Assembly: GCA_016184365.1 (NCBI GenBank)
Contig: JACPCW010000131.1
Location: 1 to 53,892, forward strand
Reading direction: 5' to 3'
DNA from: Candidatus Rokuibacteriota bacterium
Lineage (GTDB): Bacteria > Methylomirabilota > Methylomirabilia > Rokubacteriales > CSP1-6
Length of the DNA stretch: 53,892 nt
Numbering within the stretch: the stretch's first letter is position 1; the number at the start of each line of letters is the position of its first letter. Below are positions 48,704 through 53,892 of this stretch, piece after piece. Below the pieces are notes generated by a model, which saw only the letters and a list, made by a program, of their open reading frames with translations, was not told where the DNA came from and did not search any database. A program made the position numbers and the translations under genes.

Positions 48704-49906
48704 TCAGACCAGCGCGCCTTCCGTGCGCGCGGCGCCCGGCGTGATCTCGCACGCGGCACTGCCTTCCTTGTGGATCGACAGATCCGTGATGCTCGGCGCG
48801 CCGCCGCAGAGCGGGCACTTCGGATCGCGACGCAGCTTCACCTCGCGGAACCGCATCCCGAGCGCGTCGTACGTCAGCAGCCGGCCGATCAGTGACTCGC
48901 CGATGCCGAGCAGCACCTTCACGGCTTCCGTCGCCTGCACGAGACCAACCACTCCTGGGAGCACGCCCAGGACGCCAGCCTCGCTTCAGGAAGGGACGAG
49001 GCCCGGCGGCGGCGGACTCGGATACAGGCAGCGGTAGCACGGTCCCTGATTCGGCGCGAACACCGTCGCCATGCCTTCGAACTGGAAGATGGAGCCGTGC
49101 ACGTTCGTCTTGCCGGCGAGGTAGCACGCGTCGTTGACGAGGTAGCGCGTCTCGAAGTTGTCGGAGCCGTCGATGACGAGGTCGTAGTCCTTGATGACGT
49201 CCATCACGTTGTCGACGGTGATGCGCATCGGCAGCGGGATGATGTTCACGTCGGGATTGAGCGCCTTCAGCGTGCGCGTCCCGGACTCGACCTTCGGCTT
49301 CCCGACGTCGGCGGTCGTGTGCAGCACCTGCCGTTGTAGATTCGTGAGGTCGACGACGTCGCCGTCCATGAGCCCGAGCGTGCCGACGCCCGCCGCGGCG
49401 AGATAGAGCGCCGTCGGCGATCCGAGGCCGCCCGCGCCGATCAGCAGCACCTTCGAGCGCAGGAGCTTCCGCTGTCCCTTTTCGCCGACCTGCGCCAGGA
49501 GGAAATGCCGGCTGTAGCGCTGGATCTGGTCGGTGGTCATCGGCGCGTCGCGCACGACGGGCAGGCCCGACTGCACCCACTTCTGGTAGCCGCCTTGGAG
49601 ATTGATCACGTTCTGGTAGCCGAGCTCCTTCAGGGCCCTGGCCGCCAGCATCGAGCGCAGGCCCGTCTGGCAGTAGAGGACCACCGGCGTCGAGGGATCG
49701 GTCACCGCGCTCGCCACCCGGAACTCGAGGAATCCCCGGCTGATGTTCGGGGCGTCCTCGATGTGGCCATCGCGATATTCGTCGGGGTCGCGCACGTCGA
49801 TGACGACGACGGGACTTCCCGACCTGAGGCGGCGCTGCACGTCCGCCGGACCCTCTTCCGGGATGACCTGCCGCGCTTCGGCGAGCAAATCTCTTAGACT
49901 TTTCAT
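48704..49906 (-). CDS. Rhodanese-ThiF/MoeB E1-like fusion, predicted selenoprotein (TGA at active-site position 307)
   Basis: A 400-residue reading if TGA 48988-48986 is decoded. Residues ~20-118 are a rhodanese domain with catalytic Cys79 in YCQTGLRS. Residues ~122-400 are a ThiF/MoeB E1-like adenylyltransferase with nucleotide loop LLIGAGGLGSP (154-164), zinc ligands C290/C293 (PCYRC) and C364/C367 (CPLCGG). In relatives the catalytic Cys lies in a segment like PGLVPSCAEAGVLG. Here it reads GLVPS, TGA, SEAGVLG in the same frame, so the stop replaces exactly the active-site Cys, and the rest of the domain, including the second zinc pair, continues uninterrupted to 48704. A SECIS-like stem-loop follows. 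The protein would adenylate and thiolate a sulfur-carrier protein. The alternative is a nonsense mutation splitting the gene. ATG 49906 has a TAATAT box 7 nt upstream. Confidence 0.8.
48941..48982 (-). promoter_or_regulatory. Candidate bacterial SECIS element
   Basis: In the RNA after UGA, GAGGC pairs with GUCUC (lower stem, one wobble) and UCCUGGG pairs perfectly with CCCAGGA (upper stem, seven pairs). The six-base apical loop CGUGCU has G at its second position, 22 nt after the UGA. These values fall in the window known for bacterial SECIS elements recognised by SelB. The 3' arm uses CCA and GGA codons that are rare in this GC-rich gene. Confidence 0.72.
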
Positions 49907-49913
49907 ACGTCTG

Positions 49914-49919
49914 ATATTA
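49914..49919 (-). promoter_or_regulatory. -10-like hexamer next to the rhodanese-ThiF start
   Basis: TAATAT on the minus strand, preceded by GG, ends 7 nt before ATG 49906. Confidence 0.42.
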
Positions 49920-49991
49920 CCCCCATTTCCGGTCGATCTGAATCTTGACGCCCCGCCCTCGGCGCGCGTCCGACGCCCCGACGTCGCCTGT

Positions 49992-49997
49992 TATACT
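49992..49997 (+). promoter_or_regulatory. Extended -10 promoter of the rml genes
   Basis: TATACT preceded by TGT forms an extended -10 (TGnTATACT). It stands 43 nt before ATG 50041. The -35 is weak. A TGGGGTGG segment just before the ATG may serve as ribosome-binding site. Confidence 0.5.
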
Positions 49998-50040
49998 CGC
50001 AAAGGCTCTGGCGCAAACCTTTGAGCATATTGGGGTGGCG

Positions 50041-51099
50041 ATGAAGGGGTTGATTCTGTCCGGAGGTCGCGGCACGCGCCTCCGTCCCATCACCTACACG
50101 TCCGCCAAGCAGCTCGTCCCCGTCGCCAACAAGCCGATCCTCTACTACGGCATCGAAGCGCTGGCGGCGTGCGGCATCCGCGAGATCGGCATCGTGGTCG
50201 GGGACACGCACCAGGAGATCCGCGACGCCGTCGGTGACGGCAGCCGCTTCGGCGTGCGCGTCACGTACCTCCAGCAGGAAGCGCCGCTCGGCCTCGCGCA
50301 CGCCGTGCTGATCTCCGAGGCGTTCATGGCCGGCGAGCCCTTCGTCATGTACCTCGGCGACAACCTCGTCCGCGAGCCGCTCCGCCCCATGGTCGACCGC
50401 TTCACCACCGATCACCCGAGCGCGCAGATCTTCCTCGCGCACGTCCCGAACGCGCAGGAGTTCGGCGTCGCCGAGCTCGCGGGCGACCGCGTCGTGCGGC
50501 TGATCGAAAAGCCGAAGCGGCCACCGTCGGACCTGGCGCTCGTCGGCGTGTACATGTTCGACCGCACGGTGTTCCAGGCGGTGAAGGCGATCACGCCGTC
50601 GGCGCGCGGCGAGCTCGAGATCACCGACGCGATCCAGTGGCTGATCGACCAGGGACACACGGTCCGGCCGTACGTGATCAGCGGCTGGTGGAAGGACACC
50701 GGCAAGCTCGAGGACATGCTCGAGGCGAATCGCATCGTCCTCGACGGGCTCGAGCGCCGGGTCGAAGGCGACATCGAGCGCTCGGAGATCGTCGGCAAGG
50801 TCATCGTCGAGCCCGGCGCGAAGATCGTCGAGAGCACCGTGCGCGGACCCGCGGTCATCGGCAAGAACGCCGTCATCGAGCAGTCGTACATCGGACCGTT
50901 CACGTCCATCGGCGACGGGGTCGTCGTCCGCCAGAGCGAGGTCGAGCATTCGATCGTGCTCGAAGGCTCGAGCATCACCCAGGTGAGCCGGCTCGAGTCG
51001 AGCCTGATCGGGCGCAACGTCTCGATCTACCGGTCCGACGCCAAGCCGAAGTCGTACAAGCTGGTGATCGGCGACCGCTCCGACGTGGGATTGATCTGA
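50041..51099 (+). CDS. rmlA: Glucose-1-phosphate thymidylyltransferase (RmlA, long form)
   Basis: A 352-residue nucleotidyltransferase. The signature is LILSGGRGTRLRPIT (residues 4-18), with KQLVPVANKPILYYGIEAL next, LGDN for metal and substrate binding, and FGVAELAGDRVVRLIEKPK. Residues ~245-350 form a left-handed beta-helix of hexapeptide repeats (VIGKNAVIEQSYIGPFTSIG), so this is the long archaeal/actinobacterial-type RmlA rather than the ~290-residue enterobacterial enzyme. It makes dTDP-glucose from dTTP and glucose-1-phosphate, the first step of dTDP-rhamnose synthesis. Its stop overlaps the next ATG (TGATG). Confidence 0.92.
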   Translation: MKGLILSGGRGTRLRPITYTSAKQLVPVANKPILYYGIEALAACGIREIGIVVGDTHQEIRDAVGDGSRFGVRVTYLQQEAPLGLAHAVLISEAFMAGEPFVMYLGDNLVREPLRPMVDRFTTDHPSAQIFLAHVPNAQEFGVAELAGDRVVRLIEKPKRPPSDLALVGVYMFDRTVFQAVKAITPSARGELEITDAIQWLIDQGHTVRPYVISGWWKDTGKLEDMLEANRIVLDGLERRVEGDIERSEIVGKVIVEPGAKIVESTVRGPAVIGKNAVIEQSYIGPFTSIGDGVVVRQSEVEHSIVLEGSSITQVSRLESSLIGRNVSIYRSDAKPKSYKLVIGDRSDVGLI

Positions 51100-51635
51100 T
51101 GGAATTCTCACCCGGCGCGAAGCAGGCATTCAGCGTCCAGGACTACGGTCCGACCGCGCCGATCGAGGGCGTCGAGCTGATCGAGCTCGAGCGCCACCAC
51201 GACGACGGCGGCGCGCTCACCGAGCTCGGCCGCTTCACCGGCGGGCAGCATGCCGGCGTGCCGGGCTTCACGCTTCACCAGATCAACTACAGCGAGCTCG
51301 AGCCCGGCGTGATCAAGGCGTTCCACCTGCACGGCCGCCAGACCGACGTGTGGTACGTGCCGCCGACGGACCGCGTGCTCGTCGTGCTCGTCGATGTCCG
51401 CCAGGGCTCGAAGAGCGAAGGTGTCCGGCGGCGCGTGATGCTCGGAGCCGGCGCGTCGCGCCTGCTGCGGATCCCGCCCGGCGTCGCGCACGGCGCGCGC
51501 AACCTCGCGGCCGTTCCCGGGCGGATCATGTACTTCACGGACCTGCATTTCTCCGCGGAGCCCGCGACGTGCGACGAAGGCCGGCTGCCGTGGGACTTCG
51601 CCGGCGCCGACATCTGGGAGCCGACCCGCGGGTGA
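51099..51635 (+). CDS. dTDP-4-dehydrorhamnose 3,5-epimerase-like protein (RmlC family)
   Basis: A 178-residue cupin-fold protein placed between rmlA and rmlB. GFTLHQINYSELEPGVIKAFHLHGRQTDVWYV gives the conserved substrate-pocket His, and LLRIPPGVAHGARNLA is the second conserved strand. Compared with classical RmlC, the opening region is shorter and the FxDxRG motif is missing, so it is a divergent member, perhaps a 3- or 5-epimerase or an isomerase for another dTDP-sugar. It overlaps rmlA by one base and is followed 15 bp later by rmlB. rmlD is not in the window. Confidence 0.82.
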   Translation: MEFSPGAKQAFSVQDYGPTAPIEGVELIELERHHDDGGALTELGRFTGGQHAGVPGFTLHQINYSELEPGVIKAFHLHGRQTDVWYVPPTDRVLVVLVDVRQGSKSEGVRRRVMLGAGASRLLRIPPGVAHGARNLAAVPGRIMYFTDLHFSAEPATCDEGRLPWDFAGADIWEPTRG

Positions 51636-51650
51636 TCGGTCCGGTCTGAC

Positions 51651-52649
51651 ATGAAGGTCGTCGTCACCGGCGGCGCCGGATTCATCGGGTCGAACTTCAT
51701 CCGCCACGTCCTGCGCGCCCACGCGGACGACAGCGTCGTCAATCTCGACAAGCTCACGTACGCCGGCAACCCGGCGAACCTCGCGGACGTCGGGCACGAC
51801 CCGCGCTACACGTTCGTGCACGGCGACATCGCGGACGCGAAGCTCGTGCGCGACATCGCCGCCGGCGCCGACGCGATCGTGAACCTCGCCGCGGAAACGC
51901 ACGTCGACCGCTCGCTGATGGAGCCGGACGCGTTCCTGCGCACCGACGTCTTCGGCGTGTTCACGCTGCTCGAAGCGGTGCGTGAGCTGCGCATCCCGCG
52001 CTTCCTCCACGTCTCGACCGACGAGGTGTACGGCAGCGTGGCGACGGGATCGTCGCGCGAGACCGACCCCGTCGCGCCGCGGAATCCGTATTCGGCGTCG
52101 AAGGCGGGCGGCGATCTCCTCGCGCTGTCGTACTTCCACACGCACCGCGTGCCCGTCGTGATCACGCGGTCGTCGAACAACTTCGGGCCATACCAGTACC
52201 CGGAGAAAGTCATCCCGCTGTTCATCACCAACGCGCTCGAGGACACGCCGCTGCCGCTCTACGGCGACGGGCGGAACGTGCGCGACTGGCTGTACGTCGT
52301 CGACAACTGCGAGGCGATCGACGTCGTGCTCCGGCGCGGGGCGGACGGCGAGATCTACAACATCGGCGGCGGCAACGAGGTCGAGAACATCGCGCTCACG
52401 CACGACATCCTCCGGCTGACCGGCAAGCCACGCACGCTGATCACGCCCGTGAAGGATCGCCCCGGCCACGATCGACGGTATTCGCTGGACTGTGCGAAGA
52501 TCCGGGACCTTGGCTGGGCGCCGCGCCACGAGTTCGCGGCCTCGCTCGCGAGCACGGTCGAGTGGTATCGGTCGCGCGTCGATTGGTGGCGGCCGCTGAA
52601 GTCCGGCGAGTTCCGCGCGTATTACGAACGGCAGTACGGCGCTCGGTAG
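51651..52649 (+). CDS. rmlB: dTDP-glucose 4,6-dehydratase RmlB
   Basis: A 332-residue extended short-chain dehydrogenase. The NAD loop is VVTGGAGFIGSNFIRH (residues 4-19), followed by NLDKLTYAGNPANL. AAETHVDRS is the conserved dehydratase segment, and HVSTDEVYGS plus NPYSASKAGGDLLA give the Thr-Asp-Glu and YxxxK catalytic residues. TRSSNNFGPYQYPEKVIPLFI and KDRPGHDRRYSLD complete the family set. It converts dTDP-glucose to the 4-keto-6-deoxy sugar for rhamnose-type surface polysaccharides. Repeat copy 5 begins 4 nt after its stop. Confidence 0.93.
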   Translation: MKVVVTGGAGFIGSNFIRHVLRAHADDSVVNLDKLTYAGNPANLADVGHDPRYTFVHGDIADAKLVRDIAAGADAIVNLAAETHVDRSLMEPDAFLRTDVFGVFTLLEAVRELRIPRFLHVSTDEVYGSVATGSSRETDPVAPRNPYSASKAGGDLLALSYFHTHRVPVVITRSSNNFGPYQYPEKVIPLFITNALEDTPLPLYGDGRNVRDWLYVVDNCEAIDVVLRRGADGEIYNIGGGNEVENIALTHDILRLTGKPRTLITPVKDRPGHDRRYSLDCAKIRDLGWAPRHEFAASLASTVEWYRSRVDWWRPLKSGEFRAYYERQYGAR

Positions 52650-52652
52650 TTT

Positions 52653-52722
52653 CGAGGAGCGCGGCGGGTTCCCCGGCGCGCTCCGAGCGTCCGGGGGTTT
52701 GGGGGCCATATCGGGGCCCCCA
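52653..52722 (+). repeat. Two-hairpin intergenic repeat, copy 5
   Basis: CGAGGA, then hairpin 1 (GGAGCGCG/CGCGCTCC with inner CGGG-TTC-CCCG and a G-G mismatch), the spacer GAGCGTCCGGGGG, and hairpin 2 (GGGGGCC/GGCCCCC, loop ATATCGG). A GGAGG ribosome-binding site directly follows hairpin 2, and the next gene's ATG is 11 nt after the element. Confidence 0.85.
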
Positions 52723-52732
52723 TGGAGGTCGA

Positions 52733-53743
52733 ATGAAGAGCGTCGCGCTGGCGGCTTTGACCTTCGCCATGCTGCTTCCCGTGACGACATCCGCGGTTCC
52801 ACGCCCGCGCGAGCCGCGCCTGCATCCGTCGAGCATCCCCGCCGTGCCGAGCTACGTCGCCCGGGTCGAATCCGCGATCGTGGGCGTGAAGGTGCGCGCG
52901 CGCGCCGATGCCGCATCGAGCGCCCGGCTCGGCGCGGACCGTTTCGCGAGCGGCGTCGTGTTCGACGAGCGCGGGTACGTCGTCACCGTGAACTACGCGC
53001 TGATGGACGCCGTCCGCATCGACGTGACGACCCGCACGGGGCGCACCGCCAACGCGACGCTGGTCGGCATGGACACGGCGTCCGGGCTCGGCGTCATCAA
53101 GATCGAGGCGGACGGTCCATGGACGCCGGCGATCCTCGGCCACACGCGCGATCTCAAGATCGGTGACGTCACCGGCACGGTCGGGGTCGACGAGGACAAC
53201 GATCTCGTCTGGGTGCAGAGCGGTGTCCACGGACTGCGTCGCTTTTCCGCGTACTGGGAATACATGCTCGACCGCGCGCTGTTCGTCTCGCCGGGCAGCC
53301 CGTCGTGGGGCGGCAGCGCCGTCGTGGACGCGCGCGGGCACGTCGTCGGCATCGCGTCGCTGCGGCTCGGCGAGGCGCCGCACGTGAATCTCGCGATCCC
53401 GTTCGAGAAGTTCACGGACGTGAAGGACGAGCTCATCGCGGCCGGGCGCGTCGTCAGCCGCCGGCCGCGTCCGTGGCTCGGGCTGTACACGATCGCGGTC
53501 GACAACTCCGTCATCGTCGACGGGTTCGCGGCGACCGGTCCCGCGCGCACCGCCGGGTTTCGCCGCGGCGACCGGATCGTCGGCGTCAACGGCGTCGGCG
53601 TCCGCACGCAGGAAGAGTTCTACGAGGCGCTGTGGAGCGGGCAGGCCGGCGACGTCGTCAGGCTCGCCGTGCGCCGCACCGACGGCGTCGTCGTCATCCC
53701 CGTTCGGTCGATCGACCGCGAAGCGCTGAACGCGTCCCGCTAA
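52733..53743 (+). CDS. HtrA-like protein with a degenerate catalytic triad (pseudoprotease)
   Basis: A 336-residue exported protein with a signal peptide (hydrophobic residues 4-20). It keeps the trypsin-like fold of HtrA (FASGVVFDERGYVVTVNYAL, GVIKIEADG, VVDARGHVVGIASL) and one PDZ domain (FAATGPARTAGFRRGDRIVGVNGVGV). All three catalytic residues are gone. By alignment with the HtrA at 44473, His becomes Tyr88, Asp becomes Gly118 and the nucleophile Ser becomes Trp192 (SPSWGGSAVV). It should bind peptides without cutting, for example as an adaptor or regulator of envelope proteolysis. GGAGG precedes ATG 52733 at the edge of repeat copy 5. Confidence 0.83.
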   Translation: MKSVALAALTFAMLLPVTTSAVPRPREPRLHPSSIPAVPSYVARVESAIVGVKVRARADAASSARLGADRFASGVVFDERGYVVTVNYALMDAVRIDVTTRTGRTANATLVGMDTASGLGVIKIEADGPWTPAILGHTRDLKIGDVTGTVGVDEDNDLVWVQSGVHGLRRFSAYWEYMLDRALFVSPGSPSWGGSAVVDARGHVVGIASLRLGEAPHVNLAIPFEKFTDVKDELIAAGRVVSRRPRPWLGLYTIAVDNSVIVDGFAATGPARTAGFRRGDRIVGVNGVGVRTQEEFYEALWSGQAGDVVRLAVRRTDGVVVIPVRSIDREALNASR

Positions 53744-53892
53744 TGAGTCTCGTGGAATTGGTTGACGGCCCCGGCGCCCGCCGCCGCGACTGGCTCGCCT
53801 GTCGCCGTAGCTCGTTCCGAGGCAGGACGAGCTTCGACCCCCCATCCCCGACTCGGGGGCCGCGCGAGAGAGAACCGATCCGCGAGCCTCGC
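53744..53892 (+). other. Right-edge non-coding stretch with a hairpin
   Basis: No gene start is seen. AGCTCGT (53809-53815) pairs with ACGAGCT (53827-53833), 65 nt after the last stop, and could be a transcript end without a U-tract. A CCCCGA/TCGGGG palindrome follows near 53850. Confidence 0.35.

Noticed and set aside
52721..52735. Four-codon upstream frame (Met-Glu-Val-Glu) overlapping the pseudoprotease start
   Set aside because: It arises from the repeat end and the GGAGG ribosome-binding site; nothing supports translation as a leader peptide.

Overview
The window is high-GC bacterial DNA with short intergenic gaps and many start/stop overlaps (ATGA, GTGA, TGATG). It encodes about 44 proteins and shows no rRNA, tRNA, CRISPR array or transposase. 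Lipoproteins, an OmpA-family protein and an exported secretin-like protein suggest a diderm. The gene mix (hydantoinase, UbiD, amidohydrolase, DUF35-thiolase, NDP-forming acyl-CoA synthetase, GlcDEF, family-5-type UdgX) resembles uncultured soil lineages such as Candidatus Rokubacteria/Methylomirabilota. That placement is inference from gene content only.

Layout. 1-6165 (minus): hyuA, a CBS protein, hyuB, a TPR membrane protein and a class II aldolase form a tightly packed operon. 6290-6838: Uma2 nuclease. 6932-9189 (minus): D-amino-acid dehydrogenase-like oxidoreductase and an M19 dipeptidase, divergent from an SsuABC/TauABC-type importer (9228-11904), which is followed by a UbiD decarboxylase and an alpha/beta hydrolase. 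14356-18829: GAF-GAF-PAS adenylate cyclase, a coiled-coil partner, a reductive-dehalogenase-family protein without a Tat signal, and a 38-residue membrane peptide. 19208-22825: OmpA-like lipoprotein, exported TPR protein, amidohydrolase. 22867-26668: DUF35 protein, thiolase and acyl-CoA synthetase. 26669-28060: an AT-rich island carrying one AAA ATPase, which seems to cut off the end of the synthetase gene. 28071-31363 (minus): a GGDEF protein and a proline-rich membrane protein with five copies of a helical motif. 31516-39670: secretin-like protein, AceE-like E1, methyltransferase, MetE-like protein, UdgX, LMW phosphatase-like protein, ChrA. 39772-45558: glycolate oxidase glcDEF, a MoaB/Mog protein, HtrA. 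45575-49906: DUF3179 pseudogene, ATP-grasp enzyme, PPOX-like protein, D-2-hydroxyacid dehydrogenase, rhodanese-ThiF fusion. 50041-53743: rmlA, rmlC-like, rmlB and a protease-fold protein that has lost its catalytic triad.

Three observations stand out. (1) The rhodanese-ThiF/MoeB gene (48704-49906, minus) has an in-frame TGA exactly where the E1-like active-site cysteine belongs. The reading frame is conserved on both sides, and a two-part stem-loop follows at the correct distance for a bacterial SECIS, so it is a strong selenoprotein candidate. (2) Five copies of a roughly 70-bp two-hairpin element lie just 3' of genes in the same orientation. Stem 1 differs between copies but always pairs. 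Three copies end 5-11 nt before the next start codon. (3) A soluble reductive-dehalogenase-like protein and a multivalent motif scaffold protein are unusual and poorly described. Many operon starts also show a -10-like hexamer only 6-9 nt before the start codon, which suggests common leaderless transcription.
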